The notes: generated by a model not told the origin, from the letters alone. DNA of 64,000 nt from Flavobacterium jumunjinense (GCF_021650975.2 NZ_CP091285.1:4216001-4280000), one strand, 5' to 3'. Positions 1 through 8,123 are shown, counted from the stretch's first letter. Translations and numbers: made by a program.

Positions 1-1074
1 ACTATGATAAAAAGTGTCTCTATCTCCTACAGACAATCCCATTTTTATATTGAATTGGTATTGCTCAAAAGCAAGTGGTAAATGTTCGGCTACTTTCTTA
101 CAGCGGTATTCATTATATGCCAAAACTAGAGCTTCTCTAAAATCGTAATGTGCTCTTATGGGTATATTTTCTTTAGCTTCTATTAGTTCTCTAACTAGGT
201 CTTCATAATACATATTATCTCTAATATCATTATATTCATTATAATGATTGCGCTTGTTTTGAATGTCTTTACTTTCAAAAGTTTTCACAAAAAAAGTAAC
301 TGTTTCTTCATCATAACCAGAAAGTGATATTCTATTATCTTTGGGTTTACTTGGCGGTTGCTCTTGTTTTGCTTCTTGCTCCTCTTTGTTTTTGAAGTAC
401 AAATCAGAATACAACTTTTCTTTATCTCCTCTAGTATCTGGTAAAAGCAATAGTTTGGTGTTACCCGTTCTTAGGTTATGAAATTCATACCAATCTGGCA
501 TTTCAAGATAATCACCATCAGGATTTAAGTAGCCCGCTTTTCTTTCTTCATAATCTTGCCATTCTTCACCCGCGTAATACTCTATAAGCTCCATTTCTTC
601 TTGTAATAAATACTGCTGATACATTTCAATGTCGTCTTGCGTAATAGGTTCTAAAAACGGACAGTTGAAAATATCGTTTTGCCAAATCACAAAATCAAAA
701 CAAATTTCGACACCTTTTAATTCAATTTGTTCGGCTCTCCATAAACATTGCAAATCAAATAGTTTTTTTTGCAAGATAATTTCTAAATGGTCGTGTGCTA
801 GTTCTATCCACTGGGATTTATGGTCATCGGAAAGTTGTTTATACATATCTCCAAACCGAAACCAAAAGTATTTTTTATTTAAATATTCATCTATAAAAGT
901 TTTTACAGAAGACGCTTGGTAGCCTTTAAAATAATTTTGAACAGCTTCGTTTTGTTCTAATTCTTTTCGCCATTGTATTTTTAGTTCTTTTTCATCCAAT
1001 AGTTCTTGAATGCCTTGGTCTACTCTATTCTGTGTGATTTTATCAATATTTGAGTCGTCTTGTGGTGTTTCCAT
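1..1074 (-). CDS. Hypothetical protein, C-terminus cut by window edge
   Basis: Reading the minus strand from the ATG at 1074 gives an open frame of about 358 codons without a stop to the window edge; the protein starts METPQDDSNIDKITQNR. It is acidic and rich in Glu, Asp, Tyr, Trp and Phe, with a charged, Gln/Glu/Lys-rich low-complexity stretch (KNKEEQEAKQEQ) about two thirds along. I see no signal peptide, membrane segment or known catalytic motif and do not recognise a family. It is the last visible gene of a minus-strand accessory cluster, but about 290 bases plus a repeat pair separate it from the next gene, so it may have its own promoter. The open frame is long and certain; the function is unknown. 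Confidence 0.7.
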   Translation of the reverse strand, partial: METPQDDSNIDKITQNRVDQGIQELLDEKELKIQWRKELEQNEAVQNYFKGYQASSVKTFIDEYLNKKYFWFRFGDMYKQLSDDHKSQWIELAHDHLEIILQKKLFDLQCLWRAEQIELKGVEICFDFVIWQNDIFNCPFLEPITQDDIEMYQQYLLQEEMELIEYYAGEEWQDYEERKAGYLNPDGDYLEMPDWYEFHNLRTGNTKLLLLPDTRGDKEKLYSDLYFKNKEEQEAKQEQPPSKPKDNRISLSGYDEETVTFFVKTFESKDIQNKRNHYNEYNDIRDNMYYEDLVRELIEAKENIPIRAHYDFREALVLAYNEYRCKKVAEHLPLAFEQYQFNIKMGLSVGDRDTFYHS

Positions 1075-1360
1075 AGTTGTGTCAATTTAGATGAAAATTT
1101 ATACTATAAAAATATATCTTTTTTTGAAATTTTTATGAATCTAAAAAAGATTAATTATAATGTAAAAGACATTCGCTATAAACTTTAAGATTATAATTTG
1201 TCACTCAGAACTATTAAATAATACATTTTAGATTTGGGATTTTGGGGCTTGGATGTTTACTTGTAAAACTGTTCTGTGAGATAAAAAACAGTGTCAATAA
1301 AAAATAGATTGTCCTTAAAAGTTAAAACATTTTCATCATGTAAATCTTCAAGAATAAAAC

Positions 1361-1564
1361 CTAGTTTACACCAGACAGGTTTCGAAACCTGTCAGGTGTA
1401 AATTGCTTTATGATCGTTGCTTCTTCACTTTTGATTTGCTTACTAGACTCAATCGTTTTGCTTGAGCTCTTGCTTTTTCTAAGGTAACGGGAGATTGTTT
1501 GGATAGTATCTCCATGCCTAACTTGGCTCTTTCCTGAAATGATATTTTGCAGTTCATATCTCAT
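1361..1564 (-). pseudogene. N-terminal fragment of a polyvalent-kinase-like protein
   Basis: A 67-codon frame begins MRYELQNIISGKSQVRHG and continues with an RYLRKSKSSSKTIESS segment. This resembles, from memory, the first about 50 residues of the much longer 'putative polyvalent protein kinase domain' proteins of Bacteroidota mobile DNA. After EEATIIKQF the frame runs into the palindromic repeat, which supplies the last residues (FRNLSGVN) and the stop, so the natural C-terminus is missing. The whole fragment lies between two identical 19-base repeats (1385-1403 and 1608-1626). I call it a broken gene rather than a working small protein; the family link is moderate. Confidence 0.45.
1365..1402. 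repeat. 38-bp near-perfect palindrome
   Basis: The two 19-base arms TTTACACCAGACAGGTTTC and its reverse complement meet at TTCGAA with a single mismatch, so the RNA from either strand would fold into a long hairpin. The right arm reappears as a direct copy at 1608-1626. The core CCTGACAGG / CCTGTCAGG resembles extragenic palindromes I associate with flavobacterial genomes (recollection, not a search). Confidence 0.75.
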
Positions 1565-1607
1565 AACTTTAGTTAAACAAATATATGAATTTATTTTTTT
1601 AAGAATT

Positions 1608-1626
1608 AAACCTGTCAGGTGTAAAT
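1608..1626. repeat. Second copy of 19-bp repeat arm
   Basis: AAACCTGTCAGGTGTAAAT is identical to 1385-1403, the right arm of the palindrome, in the same orientation. The two copies bracket 204 bases holding the kinase-like gene fragment, so this may be the scar of an insertion or a deletion between repeats. Confidence 0.7.
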
Positions 1627-1660
1627 CCCGAGATTACTTCGAAATAGATACGGTTTTGTA

Positions 1661-1822
1661 TTAAACAATTTTCTCTTTCATATTCTCTGCTATATTTTTA
1701 GCCTCAAGTAAAGTACAATCCAATTCATCAAAAATTAGAGCTGTAGCTAATGGTAATTCATCTTGTTGCAACGCTAATAGTACTTCGTGAACGGTTGATT
1801 GTTTTAGGTTTTGTTCTTTCAT
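1661..1822 (-). CDS. Small acidic hypothetical protein (53 aa)
   Basis: The frame from ATG 1822 to TAA 1661 encodes 53 residues, MKEQNLKQSTVHEVLLALQ at the start and ending MKEKIV. It starts 6 bases after the stop of the AEP-like gene, which argues that it is the next cistron of that operon. The sequence looks like two or three amphipathic helices with regularly spaced Leu and Ala and no Cys, signal peptide or membrane segment. I do not recognise it. It could be a small partner or regulator of the upstream gene product. Tight spacing and clean helix-like composition are the only support. Confidence 0.5.
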   Translation of the reverse strand: MKEQNLKQSTVHEVLLALQQDELPLATALIFDELDCTLLEAKNIAENMKEKIV

Positions 1823-1828
1823 TCTTGA

Positions 1829-2548
1829 TTATTCTATAAAATAAGGGGAGAAATCTTTACCTTGAATACACCCAACGATAGGCAAAACATTGTCTCCATT
1901 CATGGTTACATCATAGGCTTCGCAGGATAGTTTTGCTACATTTTGATGCCAATTTTTCATATAATCTGAGTGAATGGCTTGCAATTTAATCAAACAATGC
2001 ACTCCTCCATTGGTACGAATATAAGTAAGACAATCTGCATTTATGACTGCTGCAATGTCTTCTTTAAATTTGGCAATAGTAGCTTCAAAGTCGGTCGATT
2101 TAAAATCGATATCCAAATCGAAAAACACTTTTCTGGAAGTGGTTACTTGAATGGCATTTAAAGCAAGGCTTTGCGGATTAAAACGTGTGTCATTTTTCAT
2201 TACTTTATCAGTAATGTCTTTGATGGTTTTTAAACCTGCTAGATATAAATCTCTTGGATTTGGAGTAATGTAAACCGCTAAATTTTCTTGACAAACTGCT
2301 ACTCCATCTGAAAAATATGCTCCTTCTTCTATTTGAAATTGTCTTATTTTATCAATAATCCTTTCTTTTGTACTCGTAACACGTTTTAATTGACCTTTAT
2401 CTGCTTTTAAACCCGATTCTGGATAGTATTTCTTACGCGCTAAAAGTGTAATATAATATTGTTCGTTGGGCAACAAATCAGGTAACCAATCGACAAATTG
2501 TTTTAGCTTTTCTTCGTTTATGATTATTTTGTAGTTCATTGTTCTCAT
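1829..2548 (-). CDS. AEP-like (primase-polymerase fold) single-domain protein
   Basis: This 239-residue protein has no name I know, but its motif order resembles the archaeo-eukaryotic primase superfamily. VFFDLDIDF (141-149) supplies a hydrophobic-DxD metal site (D144, D146, D148). About 36 residues later comes RTNGGVHCLIKL with H184, like the second (sxH) motif of LigD polymerase-type and PrimPol proteins. A later D219 followed by LPIVGCIQG could be the third motif. The N-terminal part (EQYYITLLARKKYYPESG) also has the look of the AEP N-terminal strand-helix unit. No helicase or zinc domain is attached. A second Met (residue 4, start 2539) is an alternative start. It is followed at 6 bases by a 53-residue gene. 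The fold assignment is an inference from motifs; polymerase activity is not shown. Confidence 0.5.
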   Translation of the reverse strand: MRTMNYKIIINEEKLKQFVDWLPDLLPNEQYYITLLARKKYYPESGLKADKGQLKRVTSTKERIIDKIRQFQIEEGAYFSDGVAVCQENLAVYITPNPRDLYLAGLKTIKDITDKVMKNDTRFNPQSLALNAIQVTTSRKVFFDLDIDFKSTDFEATIAKFKEDIAAVINADCLTYIRTNGGVHCLIKLQAIHSDYMKNWHQNVAKLSCEAYDVTMNGDNVLPIVGCIQGKDFSPYFIE

Positions 2549-2560
2549 TAAAATTAATAT

Positions 2561-3025
2561 TTACAAAAGACTTAATTGAAATTGATAATGCTTTTCAATC
2601 CATTCCGATAATGCATTATAAAATTCAAAAAAGGACTTGTTTTTTTCAATTTTATCCTCATTATTCATAATAACACCAATATTGGACATAACCAATTTTT
2701 GTTCTGTATTAAAAAAGAAATGTCTTTTTTGCATATCTTCCCAAGCGTCCCCATAAAAATAATCTAATTTCGGATATCGTAAAATCGCTTTCAATTTTTG
2801 TTTGATTGTTATTGGTAACGGTCCTTTTACGAGACACTCAACATCTTTAGCTGTTGCTTTTGAAGTACTAAAATCTAAATACAATTCATAATCAAATTCT
2901 TTAGAAATAAATAAATCTACCGTTAACCTATGCTCAGAAAAACCATTCCTTTGATTGAACACAAAAATGTATTCGCTCTCTCGGATGGCAGTTTCATTTA
3001 TTAAAATGGGCAATTTGTATTTCAT
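2561..3025 (-). CDS. Hypothetical protein (154 aa)
   Basis: I do not recognise this protein. It is 154 residues, mixed alpha/beta in appearance, with many aromatic residues (FVFNQRNGFSEHRLTVDLF; LDYFYGDAWEDMQKRHFFF) and no signal peptide, membrane segment or obvious catalytic triad. It lies between the OLD-type nuclease (16 bases upstream) and the AEP-like gene (12 bases downstream), all co-oriented, so it is probably co-transcribed with both. Codon and base use look closer to the AEP-like gene than to the very AT-rich nuclease gene. It may be a partner of either neighbour; nothing in the sequence decides. Confidence 0.6.
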   Translation of the reverse strand: MKYKLPILINETAIRESEYIFVFNQRNGFSEHRLTVDLFISKEFDYELYLDFSTSKATAKDVECLVKGPLPITIKQKLKAILRYPKLDYFYGDAWEDMQKRHFFFNTEQKLVMSNIGVIMNNEDKIEKNKSFFEFYNALSEWIEKHYQFQLSLL

Positions 3026-3041
3026 ATTACTTTAGCTATGA

Positions 3042-5039
3042 TTATTTGTTTGTAATGAAGTTATAAATTTCAATAGTTAAGTTCTCAATCTCTTTATTCT
3101 TAGATAATACTTCCCATGAAAAATTTTGTTTAAATACTATTTCGCTAAGCTCTCTTTTATTAATAAAAGTTCCGTAAGAAGTTTCTGCTTTAGCATTTTT
3201 ATTAACTTCGTAAATTGATTGATTTAAAACATATTTAGATGATATCTTACCTATTTTAGTTCTAACTTCTTCCAAAAATTCCCCTACATATTTTTTAATA
3301 TATTTTTTAGAATTAACTACTGATAAAGCTACATTAATTTTCTCTTTAATAATTTCTTCATTTGATTTTACTAAAGTTTTATTACAAAAGTTAATTAAAA
3401 CCTCTTCCCACATTTCATTAGTAATAAGATTTTCAATTTCTCTTATATTCCAACAAATTTTTGGAGTAAAATTATCTGACTTAGCTTTCTCAAGATTTTC
3501 TAATCTTTCAAATTTACTTTTATCTGTCTTAGTTGTTGCATCAGAATCAGCTAATAGAAAAATTCTATTACTTACTGCTAAAGCTTGAATATCTTTAATT
3601 ACAATATTTTCATCCTCTTTTTCAAATTTTTCATCAAAAATATAATGGTCAATGTTGGAACCTGCATATTCAAAAAATGCAAAATCTATGTCTTCTTTTG
3701 GATAAGGTTTATCTTCATGATAATCGCAATACGATTTTAGAAAAGCCTTTATATAATTTCTATCCGAAATACCTTCTACCCAAATACTGCAATTTGCCAT
3801 AAAAACAGAAGAATTATTTACTCCTAGGTTTCTTAATAATTCATTATCTCCTGCATTTACATTTTTTATTACAAATTGTTTTTCTCCATTTTCTGCAACT
3901 CTAGGAGAAAAGGAATAAATAGAAACATTATTTTGTTCAATAGTTAAATCTAAAAAATGATTAGAATGAGTCGAAATTACATAAGTCAAGTCTTTTTTCT
4001 TTAAATCTGGATTATTACATATTTGTTCTAAAAATAAACGTTGCATTCCTGGATGAAGATTTATTTCTGGTTCATCAATATATATAAAAGATTTTTCTTC
4101 AGCCATGAAAATTTTATACATCAAAATAATTATAGCCTGAATGCCATCACCTAGTTCATATAGCTTTCTAGTTTCCTTTTCATCTTCATCAATGTGTACA
4201 CTAATTATTTCAGATTCATTATTATTACTTAAATTTTTATCTTTATCAAATTCAGCAACAATATCAACATGTTTACCATTAAAAAAGCATTTACTAATAA
4301 ATGTTTCGAAACTTTCAAATTTCTTTCTAATCTCTCTCTTCGAATTTCTACTGTTTAATATATCTTTATATAAATGTATTCCAGTGAAAACTTCTACATC
4401 AATTTCTTTTAAGTTATAATATTTATCCAATGTATGCGAAAAAATATCATCTTCAATTTTCTTTGTACTATCGCTAAATAATGAATGTGCAGTTCTTAAA
4501 GTTGGGATATAATAACGCTTGATTCCATTAAATTCTTTGTAAAAATTATCTTTAATTTTATTGTAATTACTTAAAAAATTGTTTTTAATATCAATATCAT
4601 TAATATTCAAAATATTCTTTTTGTTTTTATTAATTATATGTAAAACTTCACCAAAATTATTTATTGTTAGCAACCTGTTTACAGAAAATAAATTTAATTT
4701 TTCTTTGTCTGAATTCAAACCACTAACATAAAAAGTATTATCAGATTTAAATTTAAAATCTTTAATTTTCTCATCTATTTTTATGTTAATTTCATATACT
4801 TCATCATTATAGTCTTTAATTAATTTTCCAATATCATCTAAATTATTTACTCCTTTAAAGTTTTCATTAGACATCAAGTATCTCATAAATCTACTTTTTC
4901 CACTATTATTAGCTCCTACAATAATGTTTATTTTATTAAAATTTGGAAAATATAAAGAAGATTCACTTTCATTATCAAGAAAATAGGAATCAATAATTTC
5001 CGTTTTATCTTTATTATATATAAGATCATATACCATCAT
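3042..5039 (-). CDS. OLD-family ATPase/TOPRIM nuclease
   Basis: The 665-residue protein has an ABC/SMC-type ATPase followed by a TOPRIM nuclease domain, the layout of OLD (overcoming lysogenization defect) nucleases. Seen: Walker A GANNSGKS (42-49), a signature-like YELGDGI (294-300), Walker B FIYIDEPEINLHP (D322, E323), a switch His in ISTHSNHFLD, then TOPRIM motifs with E422 (IWVEGISDRNY) and LLADSD (D498, D500), and the REIENLI block (533-539) common after the DxD in this family. All key residues are present, so it should be active. OLD nucleases act in phage defence alone or as the effector of systems such as Gabija. No UvrD-like GajB partner lies next to it. The gene is strikingly AT-rich compared with both neighbours, which suggests transfer into the cluster. 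Start 5039 or the second Met (5036) are both possible. Confidence 0.85.
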   Translation of the reverse strand: MMVYDLIYNKDKTEIIDSYFLDNESESSLYFPNFNKINIIVGANNSGKSRFMRYLMSNENFKGVNNLDDIGKLIKDYNDEVYEINIKIDEKIKDFKFKSDNTFYVSGLNSDKEKLNLFSVNRLLTINNFGEVLHIINKNKKNILNINDIDIKNNFLSNYNKIKDNFYKEFNGIKRYYIPTLRTAHSLFSDSTKKIEDDIFSHTLDKYYNLKEIDVEVFTGIHLYKDILNSRNSKREIRKKFESFETFISKCFFNGKHVDIVAEFDKDKNLSNNNESEIISVHIDEDEKETRKLYELGDGIQAIIILMYKIFMAEEKSFIYIDEPEINLHPGMQRLFLEQICNNPDLKKKDLTYVISTHSNHFLDLTIEQNNVSIYSFSPRVAENGEKQFVIKNVNAGDNELLRNLGVNNSSVFMANCSIWVEGISDRNYIKAFLKSYCDYHEDKPYPKEDIDFAFFEYAGSNIDHYIFDEKFEKEDENIVIKDIQALAVSNRIFLLADSDATTKTDKSKFERLENLEKAKSDNFTPKICWNIREIENLITNEMWEEVLINFCNKTLVKSNEEIIKEKINVALSVVNSKKYIKKYVGEFLEEVRTKIGKISSKYVLNQSIYEVNKNAKAETSYGTFINKRELSEIVFKQNFSWEVLSKNKEIENLTIEIYNFITNK

Positions 5040-5041
5040 AA

Positions 5042-5791
5042 TTATTTATTTATAAAAATTCTAAAAACCCTATCCAATTCCTCATTATTAGCATTTCCCG
5101 CTTTTAAACCCTTTGCATTTTCTTGGTTAAAAGCTATCGTTTCCTTCAAGAACTTGGTAATTACTTCCTCTTTTGGATGCAAATAGGTTTCGTTTTGGTT
5201 GGCTTTTATAGTCATTAATTCAATCACTTTTTCTTGTATGTGTTGCGGTGCAATAGGTAACAATTCCATGAAATCTACTGGTGGAAAACTATTGTTTTCT
5301 ATAATCCATTTTCCGGCTAAAGCGGTTCGCAAGGCATAGAAATAGCTTTTTAACTTTACTTCTTCTTGTTCGCAAACATCCATGAAATTCTTTGTTGTTC
5401 CTAAATAATGGTGCAAACAAGCAATAGGCGAAAAACAGGCTTTCGCAATGGCTTTTATCTCCTTTGCAAAAACTTCGTTTTCATAATACACAATAGGTGA
5501 ATGCAACCACTCCAGCAAAGATGCGTTAGATTTTGCTAACAATCGTACGGTTTTCCTCAAGTCCCAACCTGATCCATCTAAATCGTCAGCGGTCATGAAT
5601 TCGATAACATCGGGCTTTTCGAATATAGAAAGGTAATAGTCCAAATCGTGTTTGTAGATAAAACGAATGTCATAATCGCTATCTGGAGAAGCAAAACCCC
5701 ATGCTCTACTTCCCGATTCGACCGCAAATAATAGTTCTACATTTTTTTCTTTTGCTGTTTCTTGTAGTTTGGCTAGTATTTTATCTTTCAT
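5042..5791 (-). CDS. RlaP-type nucleotidyltransferase (DNA polymerase beta superfamily)
   Basis: The protein (249 aa) begins with the hallmark of the RlaP/YcgL family (PF10127): SGSRAWGF (26-33) then DSDYDIRF (37-44), giving the nucleotidyltransferase G-S and the D39/D41 metal pair. The conserved SLLEWLHSPIVY block (91-102) also fits. RlaP was named for its genomic link to RNA ligases in RNA-repair loci; its substrate is not settled. It overlaps the upstream UPF0158 gene by 11 bases, so the two are translationally coupled, and its stop lies 2 bases before the OLD nuclease start. No RNA ligase is visible in this window, though the cluster continues past the left edge. Family call strong, role inferred. 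Confidence 0.88.
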   Translation of the reverse strand: MKDKILAKLQETAKEKNVELLFAVESGSRAWGFASPDSDYDIRFIYKHDLDYYLSIFEKPDVIEFMTADDLDGSGWDLRKTVRLLAKSNASLLEWLHSPIVYYENEVFAKEIKAIAKACFSPIACLHHYLGTTKNFMDVCEQEEVKLKSYFYALRTALAGKWIIENNSFPPVDFMELLPIAPQHIQEKVIELMTIKANQNETYLHPKEEVITKFLKETIAFNQENAKGLKAGNANNEELDRVFRIFINK

Positions 5792-6206
5792 GGTTAATTT
5801 GATTGATTTGTTTTTGTACCCATTCTTTGAACCAATTGTTTTTAAATTGAAACCATTCTTCTCTTAGGTTTGAATTTTCTATTTGTTGTTTAAAATGACC
5901 AAAAGGCTTTTTTGAACTTAGAATGTTTTCTAATTCTTTTTTAAATATTGCATCACATACCTTTGTGGCTACAAAATCTTCCATAATTTCAAAACTATCT
6001 TTACTAGATGGCTTTTCTATTTCTTTAAAATCTTTTGCTTCTTTTTTTAATTGTGCTTTTTGTACTTCCCAATATTCCCAATCCATATGACTGTTTTCAT
6101 CTTCAGGTATAAAAATCAAAGCATTTGTTTTTACATTCCAAAAGCATTTTAAACCACATTGTAGGTTTTCTGCTATTTCTTTTATTTCGCTTGCTGAGAG
6201 GTTCAT
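5781..6206 (-). CDS. UPF0158-family protein
   Basis: This 141-residue protein fits the UPF0158 family (PF03682): an N-terminal helix (LSASEIKEIAENL), a strand pair that in the family reads 'yLD..tGev.', here degraded to CFWNVKTNALIFIPED, then a helical part ending in GHFKQQIENSNLREEWFQF and a conserved Trp near FKEWVQKQI. The family has no assigned function. It starts 2 bases after the WYL regulator stops and overlaps the RlaP-like gene by 11 bases, placing it inside the WYL-controlled operon. WYL, UPF0158 and RlaP genes together are a pairing I recall from other Bacteroidota. Confidence 0.7.
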   Translation of the reverse strand: MNLSASEIKEIAENLQCGLKCFWNVKTNALIFIPEDENSHMDWEYWEVQKAQLKKEAKDFKEIEKPSSKDSFEIMEDFVATKVCDAIFKKELENILSSKKPFGHFKQQIENSNLREEWFQFKNNWFKEWVQKQINQINHER

Positions 6207-6208
6207 TT

Positions 6209-7261
6209 CTATTCGTTTGTATTTGTTAATTCCTCATCAGAAAGTCGGTATTTTTCTGCCGTTTGTTCTACTATATTTCTAATTCTGTTGCGGAGAAATG
6301 CAGGTTTAATAATTTCAACTCCGTTTCCAAAACCTAATAATAAACGTTCTAATTCGTAATTTATAATTAAATACAAAGTAATAATTACGCTTCCGTCTTC
6401 AAATTCTTCTACTATCTTTTGCGAACTATGAAAGGGTTTTGTGACCACATAAGGAGCGTTGGCTGCATCTACATAGATTCTAATTTTTCGAGGATCTAAA
6501 CCACTATTAACAGTCACTCCTACTACATTTTTATAATATTCATCGGCATCAAAATTACTATCATGATAGTCTAATGAAAAATCGAAATCAATAGAGACAA
6601 TTCGGTCTAAAGCTAAATTTGTAATAATTCTGTCTCCTTCTTTATTCCCTTTTTTACCAACTAAAAACCATCTATTATTGAACTCTTTAAGTATAAATGC
6701 ATGAAAAAAGAAATCGTTGGCTTCTTTGGATTTAAATGATTTGTAACTTATTTTTAAAACGATTTTCTTTATAATTGCTTGATACAATTCGTCTAAAAAA
6801 TGCAAGCCCTTAAGTTTCTCATTTTTATCAAGATGAATAACGGGTTGTGTGTGTGACTTTTCGGCATAGATTTTATCTTCCAATCGTTGCAAAATATCGG
6901 ACACATCGCTAAAGAGCGAGAAATCTTTAAATTGTTTCAACATAGAAACCGTTTCGGTTAACACATTGATATCGGTTTCCGTTAGCGGAATATCTGTAAT
7001 TGAAAATTCTTCGTCTTCATATTTATAATACTTTTTGTCATAGACTACAATGGGCGCATTATACCCTAATTTTTCGCTACGCATCATTTGAATATCCAAT
7101 TGAATGGTGCGTTTGCTAATATTATTTTCCTTGCCTTCATATTCAAACAAGGCATTGGAACAGGCTTCAATTAGATCATCTAATGTCCATTGACGGTAAT
7201 TATTCTGTAAGCATTTATCGATGGTTTTATAGCGTATAAGTGCGTTTTTATTTTGTGCCAT
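6209..7261 (-). CDS. WYL-domain transcriptional regulator
   Basis: At 350 residues this has the standard length of helix-turn-helix plus WYL regulators. The first about 80 residues (YKTIDKCLQ, WTLDDLIEACS, ISKRTIQLDIQMMR) form a winged HTH of the DeoR/HTH_11 kind; the WYL domain spans roughly 150-240 (LKISYKSF, HAFILKEFNNRWFLVGKK) and a WCX-type extension follows (IRIYVDAANAPYV to the end). WYL domains are thought to bind nucleic-acid-derived or nucleotide ligands and to switch stress, defence and RNA-repair genes. It sits 2 bases upstream of UPF0158 and 22 bases after the HD gene, so it very likely controls this block. Ligand unknown. Confidence 0.88.
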   Translation of the reverse strand: MAQNKNALIRYKTIDKCLQNNYRQWTLDDLIEACSNALFEYEGKENNISKRTIQLDIQMMRSEKLGYNAPIVVYDKKYYKYEDEEFSITDIPLTETDINVLTETVSMLKQFKDFSLFSDVSDILQRLEDKIYAEKSHTQPVIHLDKNEKLKGLHFLDELYQAIIKKIVLKISYKSFKSKEANDFFFHAFILKEFNNRWFLVGKKGNKEGDRIITNLALDRIVSIDFDFSLDYHDSNFDADEYYKNVVGVTVNSGLDPRKIRIYVDAANAPYVVTKPFHSSQKIVEEFEDGSVIITLYLIINYELERLLLGFGNGVEIIKPAFLRNRIRNIVEQTAEKYRLSDEELTNTNE

Positions 7262-7283
7262 TGTTTAAAAATTAAATGGTGTT

Positions 7284-7895
7284 TTATAATTGAGCTATTT
7301 CTTTTCGGATGTTTTCTCTTGCTTTGGTTTCGTAAAGCGTTCTATAGGTTTCCGTTTGAAATAAATTTGTACTTTCTAAAAAATGTTGCAAGGCTTTTTT
7401 ACGTCCTGGCTTATATAAAAAATCTGGATATATTTTATATTCTTTCCTAATTTGTTCGTAATATGCTTTATAATTATCCCAATCTTTGGCTAAAATTTCT
7501 AAATCAAAATCGATTAACCAATTAGTGTCTTTATTTTCATTCTGCTGATGTTGTTTTGTGGCTACAATCATATCAAAAACTAAGGTTCGATTAATTGTAA
7601 CTTCTTTAGGCAAGATACTCAAAGCAAATTCGGCACTTTTTAATTCGTTATCTGTTTTCTTCGCATTATACACAATATCATGATAGAAAATTGCATAGCA
7701 TACTTCATTTTTCATTTGAATTTCAGATTGATACTTATTAAAACTTAGCATCATGTTTTCTAAATGCGTCAAATTGTGATAGTATCTCTTTTTTTGAGAA
7801 TAGGCTTTTTCCAATATTATCCAATGTTTTTCTATGTCATTTTGGTGAAAACCAATTGCTGATAAGAGGTCGAAGTATACTGTTTTCAAATTCAT
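7284..7895 (-). CDS. HD-superfamily metal-dependent phosphohydrolase
   Basis: The product matches the COG4339 type of predicted HD hydrolase: RYYHNLTHLENML-like segment with paired His, then AIFYHDIVYNAK with the HD dyad, and DNELKSAEFA downstream. These supply the H...HD...D metal set. I place the start at the ATG at 7895 (MNLKTVYFDLL, 203 aa), because family members begin there; the frame stays open to an ATG at 7922. It is the first gene of the minus-strand cluster, followed by the WYL regulator at 22 bases. HD enzymes of this group probably cleave nucleotides or phosphoester bonds, but the substrate is unknown. Its pairing with a nucleotidyltransferase four genes on may be meaningful. Confidence 0.82.
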   Translation of the reverse strand: MNLKTVYFDLLSAIGFHQNDIEKHWIILEKAYSQKKRYYHNLTHLENMMLSFNKYQSEIQMKNEVCYAIFYHDIVYNAKKTDNELKSAEFALSILPKEVTINRTLVFDMIVATKQHQQNENKDTNWLIDFDLEILAKDWDNYKAYYEQIRKEYKIYPDFLYKPGRKKALQHFLESTNLFQTETYRTLYETKARENIRKEIAQL

Positions 7896-8123
7896 GTAAG
7901 TTCTTTCCTCAAAAATACGCATTTTTTAAAATGATTGAAGAAGAAAATGAATGCTTTTAAAATCAAAAAACTAGACTTCTAGAACTATAAATTTAAAAAA
8001 CATAAAAATATCTTACAAAAATTGGGTAATGAAAATAAAATAATTGCACTAGCTAAAGATCGATCAAATGGTGAAACCTGAAAAGCCATAATAAAAAGAG
8101 TAAGGAAATTAACATCACAAATT

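Noticed and set aside
3042..5039. Gabija or PARIS defence operon
   Set aside because: The OLD-type protein has the right ATPase-TOPRIM layout, but no UvrD-like GajB or AriB partner is adjacent.
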